64,000 nucleotides of DNA. It comes from Roseburia sp. (GTDB taxonomy: Bacteria; Bacillota; Clostridia; Lachnospirales; Lachnospiraceae). The DNA lies in the NCBI GenBank assembly GCA_017937095.1, contig JAGBEG010000007.1, forward strand, positions 248,001 through 312,000. Direction: 5' to 3'. A program made the position numbers and the translations under genes. Shown in pieces: positions 8,625 to 16,445 of this stretch. How positions within the stretch are numbered: position 1 is the first letter of the stretch; each line of letters begins with the position of its first letter. The notes under the pieces are model-generated. The model was not told where the DNA came from. It did not search any database and saw nothing but the letters and a program-made list of their open reading frames with translations.

Positions 8625-9998
8625 ATGAAGAAAAAACTAATGGCATCTATTCTTGCGGCGGCAATGGCTGTATCCATGATGACAGGATGTGGAGATACGA
8701 AGGATGCGACTGCCGATGCGGCTGCAGACACCAAGACAGAGAGCGCAGGCGCAACGGAAGCGGCAGACGCAGCAAACGCAGCGGATGACAGCGCATCGGG
8801 TGAGGAAGTTACGATTAAATTGTTCTCCAATCTTCCGGATCGAAAGAACGGACAGGGACTTGTAGAGCAGACACTCATTGACGAGTACATGCTGGAGAAT
8901 CCGAATGTCACGATCGAAGTCGAGGCATTGGATGAGGAATCCTATAAGACAAAGTTCAAGGCATATGCGATGGACGGAATGCCGGATGTGGTAAGCATCT
9001 GGGGACAGCCATCCTTCCTGGATGAGGTACTTGACGCAGGCGTGCTTGCAGAGTTGAACGAGAGCGACTATGCAGATTACAGCTTTGTTTCCGGTTCTCT
9101 GGAGGGCTTTAAGAAGGACGGAAAGCTCTATGGTCTGCCGAGAAATACAGATATCATGGTATTCTATTACAACGAAAAAATGTTTACGGACAATGGCTGG
9201 GAAGTGCCGCAGACCTATGATGATCTTCTGGCACTGGCAGATGAGATCAATGCAGCAGGTATCGTTCCGGTGGCAATGGACGGCGGCGACGGCTGGGTAC
9301 TTGCATGCTATATGCAGGATCTGATGGTTCGTCTGGCACAGACACCGAGTGATAAGATCGCAAATGCAATCGCGAATGGAGATTTCTCTGACCCGTTATT
9401 TACAGAGGCGTCACAGCTCCTTGCGGATACGGCTGCAGCAGGCGTATTCCAGACTGGATTCGATTCTCAGGATTACGGAACAGCGCAGAACCTCTTTACC
9501 AACGGACAGGCGGCAATGTTCTATATGGGAAGCTGGGAGACTTCGATGGCGCTCAACGAGGACATCCCGGAGGATGTAAGAAATAATATCCGTGTTTTCG
9601 TAATGCCGGCAGTAGAAGGCGGAAGCGCAACAGCAACAGACCTTGCGGCATGGAACGGCGGCGGATATGGAGTTTCTGCGGATTCCGAGGTAAAGGACGA
9701 AGCAATCAAGTTCCTGAACTTTATGTATCAGCCGGATAAGTTATCCAAGTATGGATGGGAGTTTGGCGTAGGACTTTCCGCACAGGATCAGACGTCTTAT
9801 CTGACCGGAGATGAGACAGAGCTTCAGCTTCAGGTTATGGATCTTCTTAAGAATGCGACCAATATTTCCGGAACACCGATCAACGACTGCGGATCTTCCA
9901 GCTTCAAGACAACGATTGAGACAGAAATCCAGAGTCTTGCGAACGGATCAGAGACGGCAGAAGATTTCCTGGCAGCATTAGGAGAGGCATGTAAATAA
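8625..9998 (+). CDS. ABC sugar transporter solute-binding lipoprotein (family 1), SBP1
   Basis: 457 residues. The lipoprotein signal runs MKKKLMASIL...VSMMTGCGD with the lipobox Cys at residue 23, followed by an Ala/Asp/Thr-rich linker to about residue 62, then a family 1 extracellular solute-binding domain (VTIKLFSNLPDR...; NTDIMVFYYNEKMF; GQAAMFYMGSWE). The mature protein would be anchored outside the membrane and capture oligosaccharides for the permeases encoded next. GGAGGG precedes the start. A terminator-like hairpin between this gene and the first permease would make the binding protein more abundant than the membrane subunits, a common arrangement. Confidence 0.9.
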   Translation: MKKKLMASILAAAMAVSMMTGCGDTKDATADAAADTKTESAGATEAADAANAADDSASGEEVTIKLFSNLPDRKNGQGLVEQTLIDEYMLENPNVTIEVEALDEESYKTKFKAYAMDGMPDVVSIWGQPSFLDEVLDAGVLAELNESDYADYSFVSGSLEGFKKDGKLYGLPRNTDIMVFYYNEKMFTDNGWEVPQTYDDLLALADEINAAGIVPVAMDGGDGWVLACYMQDLMVRLAQTPSDKIANAIANGDFSDPLFTEASQLLADTAAAGVFQTGFDSQDYGTAQNLFTNGQAAMFYMGSWETSMALNEDIPEDVRNNIRVFVMPAVEGGSATATDLAAWNGGGYGVSADSEVKDEAIKFLNFMYQPDKLSKYGWEFGVGLSAQDQTSYLTGDETELQLQVMDLLKNATNISGTPINDCGSSSFKTTIETEIQSLANGSETAEDFLAALGEACK

Positions 9999-10010
9999 GT
10001 ATGACAGAAG

Positions 10011-10060
10011 GTCGTTGCACGAAGTTAGAAAAACTTAAAAGGTGTAACGACCTTTTTTCA
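10011..10060 (+). terminator. Intra-operon terminator/attenuator between SBP1 and its permeases
   Basis: AGGTCGTTGCAC (10011-10022) pairs with GTGTAACGACCT (10044-10055), a 12-bp stem with one G-T pair, followed by six T residues. The 21-base loop contains its own small hairpin (AAGTT/AACTT). Partial termination here, or an RNA-stabilising 3' hairpin, would raise binding-protein over permease expression. Confidence 0.75.
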
Positions 10061-10094
10061 AATAAGCTTTAAAGCGATTTGGAAAGGGGCTTAT

Positions 10095-10970
10095 ATGAAG
10101 AAATTATATAGCAATAAATGGGTGATTTTCAGTCTCGTTCTGCCGGGGATTCTGGTATTTGTTTTTGCAATTCTGGCGCCGATCTGTCTGAGCGTTTACT
10201 ATGGATTCACCGATTACTCCGGCATGGGAGAGGCAAACTTTATCGGACTGGAAAACTATAAAAATCTGATGCATGACAGCTCTTTTGGAAGAGCGCTGCT
10301 TAACTCACTTTTGCTTGCAATCGGGTTTATCTGTATTCAGCATCCGCTTGCAATCGTGACGGCGGCAGTCCTTGATAAGCTGGGAGGAAGAGCGGAAGGG
10401 TTCTTCCGGTGTGTGTATTTTATACCGAATGTTATTTCCGTGGCAGTCATTGCCTATCTGTGGAAATTTATATATAATCCCGATTTTGGTCTGCTGAATA
10501 ATATCTTAAAGGCTTTTGGATACGAAGGGAAAATCAACTGGTTTTCTCCGCAGATGGCAATCTGGTCCGTGCTGATCGTACTGATCTGGCATGGGTTTGG
10601 CTGGGGTATGCTGATCTATTACACAGGGATTAAGAACATTGATCCGGTACTTTACGAAGCGGCATCTATCGATGGGGCAGACTGGAAAACAACATTTTTC
10701 CGCATTACGCTTCCTCTGATGAAGCCGGTCATCCAGATCAATGTGACAATGGCGATCATCTCCGCATTAAAGCAGATGGAGACCGTATATCTTCTGACGG
10801 GCGGCGGTCCGGGAGATACGACGCAGTTCGCGGCGAACTATCTGTATCAGCAGGCATTCAAGGCGTTCAAATACGGATATGGCAATGCGATTGGCGTAGT
10901 GTTCATCCTGATTTGTATCCTCGTAACTGTGGGACTGAACAAGATTTTCCAGAATAAGGATATCGATTAG
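10095..10970 (+). CDS. ABC sugar transporter permease, MalF/UgpA type
   Basis: 291 residues with six predicted membrane spans, beginning with an N-terminal span (WVIFSLVLPGILVFVFAILAP). The EAA loop that docks with the ATPase reads YEAASIDGADWKTTFFRITLP. GGAAAGGGG precedes the start. It pairs with the next permease, ten bases downstream, to form the channel for the ligand of SBP1. No ATPase gene follows. Confidence 0.9.
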   Translation: MKKLYSNKWVIFSLVLPGILVFVFAILAPICLSVYYGFTDYSGMGEANFIGLENYKNLMHDSSFGRALLNSLLLAIGFICIQHPLAIVTAAVLDKLGGRAEGFFRCVYFIPNVISVAVIAYLWKFIYNPDFGLLNNILKAFGYEGKINWFSPQMAIWSVLIVLIWHGFGWGMLIYYTGIKNIDPVLYEAASIDGADWKTTFFRITLPLMKPVIQINVTMAIISALKQMETVYLLTGGGPGDTTQFAANYLYQQAFKAFKYGYGNAIGVVFILICILVTVGLNKIFQNKDID

Positions 10971-10980
10971 GAGGTGCGCG

Positions 10981-11844
10981 ATGAGTAAAAAGGAAAAAAC
11001 CAAAGTTGATTCGACGCTGCTGCAGCGGATAAAAAAGGGCTGCCTGTGGATTGTCTTAATATTGGTGGCGGTCATCCAGATCTTTCCGCTGATCTGGCTG
11101 GTAGATTTTTCACTGGCGAGCAGCACGGAGATGTTTACCAACGGATTGCTGATTATACCGGAGAAGATACAGTGGGGAAATTATGTTACTGCGTTTGTAG
11201 ATGGACATTTCCTGCTCTATTTGAAAAACAGTATTCTCATCAACGGACTGGCAGTGATCCTGGTCGTTCTTATTTCCATTATGGCGGCATATGCATGCCG
11301 GAGAATGCGCTGGAAGCTGAGCGGACTGGTAAAGACAATTTTATTGCTTGGAATGATGATTCCGATTCATGCGACGCTGCTGCCGAACTACAAGATCTAT
11401 AATACAATAGGGCTTACCGATACCCTGTGGGCGCTGCTCATTCCATATGTGGCATTTTCACTTCCGCAGGGATTGTTCTTAATGACAGGATTCATCGATT
11501 CGATTCCGTGGGAGCTCGAAGAGGCTGCGGTGATGGACGGCTGCGGTATTTACCGGATCGTATTTCAGATTATCACACCGATGCTAAAGCCTTCGATTGC
11601 AACAGTGGCGATTATGACATTCTTAAATAACTGGAATGAGTTCATGATGGCAAGTACTTATTTAAGTTCAGAGAAATGGAAGACGCTTCCGTTCTCGGTA
11701 CTGGAGTTTACAGGACAGTATTCTTCCAATTATGCGGTGCAGTTCGCGGTCATGGCACTTACTGCGGCGCCTGCGGTCATCGTGTATATCATATTGAATA
11801 AGCACATTACCAAGGGTGTTGCCATGGGAGCTGTCAAAGGCTAA
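10981..11844 (+). CDS. ABC sugar transporter permease, MalG/UgpE type
   Basis: 287 residues, six spans, EAA loop WELEEAAVMDGCGIYRIVFQ followed by LKPSIATVAIMTF. AGGAGG lies just upstream of the start. It is the second half of the SBP1 importer. A histidine kinase gene follows after about 20 bases, which suggests that uptake and sensing genes are transcribed together. Confidence 0.9.
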   Translation: MSKKEKTKVDSTLLQRIKKGCLWIVLILVAVIQIFPLIWLVDFSLASSTEMFTNGLLIIPEKIQWGNYVTAFVDGHFLLYLKNSILINGLAVILVVLISIMAAYACRRMRWKLSGLVKTILLLGMMIPIHATLLPNYKIYNTIGLTDTLWALLIPYVAFSLPQGLFLMTGFIDSIPWELEEAAVMDGCGIYRIVFQIITPMLKPSIATVAIMTFLNNWNEFMMASTYLSSEKWKTLPFSVLEFTGQYSSNYAVQFAVMALTAAPAVIVYIILNKHITKGVAMGAVKG

Positions 11845-11865
11845 GAAAACGGGCGGAAGGGCAGG

Positions 11866-13644
11866 ATGCAGATGAGAAAAAGGATTCGTGATGCGAGTAT
11901 TCGGACGAAATTAATATGTTACAGTTATATGATCATCACGCCGATTCTTCTGGTGATCAGCGTCTGCCTTTTCGCGAGCAATTACCGTAAGAGCGCAAGT
12001 GCAGAGAGGGAGGTCTATCAGAGAAATGTGGAAAACCTCTCCGACGGCATCGATACGATGCTTGGGAGCATCATAGAATTTGGAACGTATATTTCAATCA
12101 ACAATGATATCCTTGCGATTTTATCCAGTGCGGACCAGGCGGCGTTGAATGCGGATTCGCAGCTCTGGGTACACAATGCCCCGATGCGCACGTTGCAGGA
12201 TATGATCGCATTGAACGGGCAGATCAAGACGCTTGCCATCTATCCTGAGAACGGTGTGAAGCCGTATCTGCGGTGTACCGATGCGACGGCGTACATCAGC
12301 GGCATAGAAGCAATCCGGGAAACAGCATGTTACCGGACCGCTGTTTCAAAGCGGGGGAAAATCTCCTTCGGAAGGGTATCAAAGGACGGAGGGGACTTTT
12401 ATCAGGCGAACCGCGCCGATAAAATCGTGCTGTACCGTGAGATATATGACCGGGCAAAGCAGAAGCGGCTCGGCTATCTTGTGATCGGCGCTTCGGCAGA
12501 AAAATATATACAGCTATGTGAAAATTCCCTGACCGCGGATGCGGCAGGGATTGTTGTGGTGAATGAGGACAAAAATGTGCTGATGCAGGCGGGAGACGTG
12601 GACGATACGCTGCTTTCGGAGCTTTTGGAATGTGAGGGGCAGGGGAGCGTACCGGGGGATGCGGCGTATACGGTCTACCGCCATACCAGCGAACAGACAG
12701 GCGTGACCGTATACGAGCTTGTCTCAGAGAATGGGATTAAGGACAATTTATGGGAAATTGCGAAAGGACCGTTCGCATTGCTTTTCGGCTTTCTGATCGG
12801 ACTATATCCGATACTGATACTTGTGTCCAATATCGTATCAAAGCCCTTAAAGGAACTGTGCCGGGCAATGCTCGCGTTTAAGCAGGGCGATTTTGAACAG
12901 AAGGTAAAGGTAGGCACAGCGGATGAGGTCGGGGAAGCGGCTGCCTGCTTTAATCAGATGGTGGAGGACATCCGCGAGCTCATCGACACGAACTATGTCA
13001 TGGCGCTGCGGGAAAAGGAAAGCGAACTGAATGCATTACAGGCGCAGATCAATCCGCATTTCCTGTACAATACGTTGGATTCGCTCTACTGGCGGGCGGT
13101 AAATGACGGCAATGAGGAAATCGGCGAGGATATTCTTGCACTGTCCAATCTGTTCCGCATGGTGCTCGGGCAGGGAAGCGGCATCATCAGCATCGCAAAT
13201 GAAAAGGCATTGATTGAAGAATATCTTCATATACAAAAAATGCGTTTCTCAGAAAATCTGGATTACGAGATACAGATGGAGGACGAAATCTTAGAGCAGC
13301 AGATTCCAAAGCTGATTTTGCAGCCGTTCGTGGAGAATGCGGTCGTGCATGGGTTTGAACGGGGCGGCGAATCGTGTCTGATCAGGGTCGAGGGAAAAAG
13401 AGACGGCGGCTGGCTGGTATTTACGGTCAAAGACAATGGAGTCGGCATGACAAAAGAGCAGATTGACGGTATATGGGAAGTGCCGGACACAAAGCGGTAT
13501 GCAGGACAGCGCATCGGACGTTATGCGATTAAGAATGTAAGAGAGCGTCTTGCGTTAAAGTATCATGACGGATTTGAGCTTAAAATCGAAAGCGCCAGAG
13601 GCGTCGGTACCTGTGTGACGATCCGCATTCCGTGGGAAGGGTGA
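11866..13644 (+). CDS. Sensor histidine kinase, YesM family (first)
   Basis: 592 residues. The order is a membrane span at about 16-38, an extracytoplasmic sensor region to about 300, a second span at about 302-323 (FALLFGFLIGLYPILILVS), a HAMP segment (SKPLKELCRAMLAFKQGDFEQ), the dimerisation/phosphoacceptor block with the conserved His in NPHFLYNTLD, and an ATPase domain (PFVENAVVHG, DNGVGM, NVRERL). YesM kinases signal sugar availability to AraC-type YesN regulators, and such a regulator follows. A 27-bp tandem repeat begins at its stop codon. The ligand is probably related to the glycan handled by the neighbouring genes. Confidence 0.92.
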   Translation: MQMRKRIRDASIRTKLICYSYMIITPILLVISVCLFASNYRKSASAEREVYQRNVENLSDGIDTMLGSIIEFGTYISINNDILAILSSADQAALNADSQLWVHNAPMRTLQDMIALNGQIKTLAIYPENGVKPYLRCTDATAYISGIEAIRETACYRTAVSKRGKISFGRVSKDGGDFYQANRADKIVLYREIYDRAKQKRLGYLVIGASAEKYIQLCENSLTADAAGIVVVNEDKNVLMQAGDVDDTLLSELLECEGQGSVPGDAAYTVYRHTSEQTGVTVYELVSENGIKDNLWEIAKGPFALLFGFLIGLYPILILVSNIVSKPLKELCRAMLAFKQGDFEQKVKVGTADEVGEAAACFNQMVEDIRELIDTNYVMALREKESELNALQAQINPHFLYNTLDSLYWRAVNDGNEEIGEDILALSNLFRMVLGQGSGIISIANEKALIEEYLHIQKMRFSENLDYEIQMEDEILEQQIPKLILQPFVENAVVHGFERGGESCLIRVEGKRDGGWLVFTVKDNGVGMTKEQIDGIWEVPDTKRYAGQRIGRYAIKNVRERLALKYHDGFELKIESARGVGTCVTIRIPWEG

Positions 13645-13721
13645 AGCCGGGGATGCGCCGGTCAGATGTGAAGCCGGGGATGCGCCGGTCAGACATGAAG
13701 CCGGGGATGCGCCGGTCAGAC
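13641..13721 (+). repeat. Three tandem 27-bp units starting at the kinase stop codon
   Basis: Units at 13641-13667, 13668-13694 and 13695-13721 share the core GAAGCCGGGGATGCGCCGGT and differ only at the first base and the last base. A partial fourth copy (GTGAAG) follows. The first unit includes the TGA of the kinase gene. Confidence 0.9.
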
Positions 13722-13763
13722 GTGAAGGAGACGATGATAAGGAGGAAGCCTGTATGTGTGTAA
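13641..13763 (+). CDS. Possible 40-residue repeat peptide bridging kinase and regulator genes
   Basis: GTG at 13641 overlaps the kinase stop (GTGA), and the frame runs to TAA at 13761-13763, ten bases into the regulator gene. Because the repeat unit is 27 bp, the peptide has three nine-residue repeats of VKPGMRRSD (third: MKPGMRRSD). GGGAAGG sits directly before the GTG, closer than usual for a ribosome binding site. It may be a real coupling ORF that carries ribosomes from kinase to regulator, or only a by-product of the repeat. No family is recognised. Confidence 0.25.
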   Translation: MKPGMRRSDVKPGMRRSDMKPGMRRSDVKETMIRRKPVCV

Positions 13764-14482
13764 AATTGCTGATTGCAGACGATGAGGATATGATACGCAA
13801 CGGAATTGCCAAGTACATTGCGCTGCACACGGATCGTTATGAGAATATTTACCTCGCCAGAAACGGGCAGGAGGCGTTGGAACTGCTCCACCGTTACAAG
13901 CCGGATATCATGCTCTTAGACGTCCAGATGCCGGTCATGGACGGAATAGAGGTGATGCGTCAGGCAAAGCGGGCGGGGATTCTGCCGTGTACAATTATTT
14001 TAAGCGGTTATGACGAATTTTCCTATGCACAGCAGGCGCTGCGCTACGGAGCGAGAGATTATATGTTAAAGCCGAGCCGCTCCTCGGATATTCTTAAGAA
14101 GATAAATGAAATTGCGGATGAACAATTCGGAACAGAGAAGTCCGCTGTCAGCCTGCCGGAAGGAAAGAACCGTCTCGTAGATCAGGCGAAGGAATATATA
14201 GAAGAGCATTATTTTGAAAACATTGCGCTGGGGGACGTGGCGGAAAAAGCGGGAATTACAGCAAGCTATTTATCCAGCCTGTTTTCACAGCAAATGGGTG
14301 TTACGTTTGTCGACTATCTCAATGAAGTCCGGATCGATCATGCCTGTACCTATTTGCGGCAGAATTATCTGAAGACATACGAGATCGCCTATAAGGTGGG
14401 ATTTCGGGACGAGAAGTACTTTTCCAAGGTGTTCCGCAAGGTGAAGGGAATGTCGCCGTCCGAGTATAAGAAATCAGAATGA
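13754..14482 (+). CDS. Response regulator with AraC-type DNA-binding domain, YesN family (short form)
   Basis: 242 residues: a receiver domain (LLIADDED; phosphoacceptor D56 in LLDVQMP; SGYDE; LKPS) joined by a short linker to a C-terminal AraC helix-turn-helix pair (IALGDVAEKAGITASYLSSLF and IAYKVGFRDEKYFSKVFRK). Typical YesN proteins are much longer; this one lacks the central region seen in the second regulator of this window. ATAAGGAGG precedes ATG 13754. It is the likely partner of the YesM kinase upstream and probable activator of the locus. Confidence 0.9.
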   Translation: MCVKLLIADDEDMIRNGIAKYIALHTDRYENIYLARNGQEALELLHRYKPDIMLLDVQMPVMDGIEVMRQAKRAGILPCTIILSGYDEFSYAQQALRYGARDYMLKPSRSSDILKKINEIADEQFGTEKSAVSLPEGKNRLVDQAKEYIEEHYFENIALGDVAEKAGITASYLSSLFSQQMGVTFVDYLNEVRIDHACTYLRQNYLKTYEIAYKVGFRDEKYFSKVFRKVKGMSPSEYKKSE

Positions 14483-14502
14483 GAGAAGCGGGGGATTCTT
14501 AC

Positions 14503-16341
14503 ATGAAGAAATATTTGCAGGCAGGGGCGCTTGGGGCAATATGCCTGGCGGCTGTGGGAGCCGTTATTCTGACGACGGGAGAGAGCAAAAGAGACATGGA
14601 GATTAAGGACTATCACAACGAGCTGTTTGGCGAAAATGTATACTTATTTTCACCGGAGGATGACCCTGCCGCGGTAAATCAGATATTGGAAGATATCTAT
14701 GACAGACAGGAAGAGAATCAGTTCGGCAGTGAGCGGTATGCAGTCTGCTTTATGCCGGGCGTATATGATGAGGATATCGAGGTGAACGTCGGCTTCTATA
14801 CGCAGGTGGCGGGGCTTGGCGAGCTGCCGACCGATACGAGGATTCCGAGCTTACAGTGTACGGCGACGTGGCTTGGGGATGATCCGAATAATCACAATGC
14901 CTGCTGTAATTTCTGGAGAGGCGTGGAAAATATCGAGATCGGAAGCAACACCATGTGGGCGGTGTCGCAGGCTACCTTTATGCGCCGGACGCAGGTGGAC
15001 GGCGCATTGTTTCTCCATGACAATTACGGCTGGTGCAGCGGGGGATTTCTGGCGGATTCCAACACGGAATTAATGACGGATTCCGGCTCGCAGCAGCAGT
15101 GGCTGTCAAGAAACTGCAACTGGAAGACATGGATGGGAGCCAACTGGAATATGGTGTTCGTTGGCACAGAGGAGGGCAGGACGCCACAGGGCACATGGCC
15201 GGCGGTTCCCTATACCGATGTGGAGGAGACGCCTCTGATACAGGAGAAGCCATTTTTGATCTATGACGAGAAGGAAGGATATCAGGTCTATGTTCCCGAA
15301 GTAAGAGAGGATGCAGCGGGCGTATCATGGCAGAGCGGGGCAGCAGGAGAGAAAATTCCGATCAGTGAATTTTACGTCGCTAAGGCGGGGTATGATACAG
15401 CGGAGACATTGAACGCCGCGCTTGCCAAGGGGAAGCATCTGCTGCTCACGCCCGGTATCTATGAGCTTGACGAGGCGCTGCTTATAACAAATCCCGATAC
15501 GATTGTCCTGGGGATGGGACTTGCCACATTAAAGCCCGTGAACGGAAACGCGTGTATGGAGACCGGAGACGTCACCGGGCTTATCATAGCTGGGCTTCTG
15601 TTCGATGCGGGAGAGGTGGAGTCCGAACAGCTTCTCGTCGTAGGCAGCCCGGCAGATACTTCCGGGGAAGCCGCGGAGATACAGGCGGAAGATGCGGCGG
15701 CGCAAGGGAAAAGCGGCAGGGCATTTATCACGTTGTCCGACGTGTTCTTCCGGGTGGGCGGAACGGCTACCCGGCAGCCGGCGAAGGCAAAGTGCTGTGT
15801 CACGATCCACAGCAGCAATGTCGTCGGAGATAACTTCTGGGTATGGCGTGCAGATCACGGCGATATGGTAGCGTGGGATCAGAATACCGCCGATACAGGA
15901 ATTGTGGTAAACGGGGACAATGTAACGATATATGCGCTCATGGTGGAGCATTTTGAAAAATACCAGACCGTATGGAATGGGCGAAACGGCAGAGTCTATA
16001 TGTATCAGAGTGAAATTCCCTATGATGTGCCGGATCAGGCGGCATGGATGAGCCATGACGGAGCGCAGGAGGGCTACGCATCCTTTTATGTGGCAGAGGA
16101 GGCAGAGCAGTTTGAGGCGTGGGGGCTTGGAATTTATTTATACAACAGAGACACGGCAGTTACCCTGCATACGGCGATGGAAGTGCCCGACCGGGAGGGC
16201 GTGAAAGTACATAATATCTGCACGGTCATGCTGACAGGATATCCGGGCATGGAGCATATCATCAATGACAGCGGGGAAGCGGTCAGGACGGCGGGAGAGC
16301 GGCAGGTCATCTGCGAATACGAGAACGGCATACAGAAATAG
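14503..16341 (+). CDS. Exported right-handed beta-helix protein (family often misnamed adenylyl cyclase or factor 5/8-type)
   Basis: About 612 residues. The N-terminus has a basic start and one hydrophobic stretch (LGAICLAAVGAVILTT), which is a signal peptide or membrane anchor without a lipobox Cys. The body matches a family I know only by misleading names: NQFGSERYAVCFMPGVY, GFYTQVAGLG, NFWRGVENI, WAVSQATFMRR, SGSQQQWLSRNC, NWNMVFVGTE, then KHLLLTPGIYEL and DTIVLGMGLATL. These are parallel beta-helix turns, distantly like GH55-type glucanases. Start 14503 has GGGGG upstream; ATG 14479 overlaps the previous stop (ATGA) and is the alternative. Next to two phosphorylases, a surface role in binding or cutting a beta-glucan is likely but unproven. 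Confidence 0.7.
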   Translation: MKKYLQAGALGAICLAAVGAVILTTGESKRDMEIKDYHNELFGENVYLFSPEDDPAAVNQILEDIYDRQEENQFGSERYAVCFMPGVYDEDIEVNVGFYTQVAGLGELPTDTRIPSLQCTATWLGDDPNNHNACCNFWRGVENIEIGSNTMWAVSQATFMRRTQVDGALFLHDNYGWCSGGFLADSNTELMTDSGSQQQWLSRNCNWKTWMGANWNMVFVGTEEGRTPQGTWPAVPYTDVEETPLIQEKPFLIYDEKEGYQVYVPEVREDAAGVSWQSGAAGEKIPISEFYVAKAGYDTAETLNAALAKGKHLLLTPGIYELDEALLITNPDTIVLGMGLATLKPVNGNACMETGDVTGLIIAGLLFDAGEVESEQLLVVGSPADTSGEAAEIQAEDAAAQGKSGRAFITLSDVFFRVGGTATRQPAKAKCCVTIHSSNVVGDNFWVWRADHGDMVAWDQNTADTGIVVNGDNVTIYALMVEHFEKYQTVWNGRNGRVYMYQSEIPYDVPDQAAWMSHDGAQEGYASFYVAEEAEQFEAWGLGIYLYNRDTAVTLHTAMEVPDREGVKVHNICTVMLTGYPGMEHIINDSGEAVRTAGERQVICEYENGIQK

Positions 16342-16352
16342 AAAATGATTCT

Positions 16353-16391
16353 AAAAAAAAGATACCTCTCTTAAAAAAGGTATCTTTTTTT
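16353..16391 (+). terminator. Intrinsic terminator after the beta-helix gene
   Basis: An A-run and GATACCT pair with AGGTATC and a T-run, giving a long stem with a 10-base loop that ends in seven T residues. The flanking A and T runs make it usable in both directions. It separates the kinase/regulator/beta-helix unit from the phosphorylase genes. Confidence 0.8.
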
Positions 16392-16445
16392 GGTTCCTCC
16401 GTTTTTTATAGAATGGCAGTAGAAAGGGAAAAGGAGGAGTATATC

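Noticed and set aside
14503..16341. Adenylyl cyclase
   Set aside because: The family is often given that name, but no nucleotide cyclase motif is present and the pattern is that of a beta-helix.
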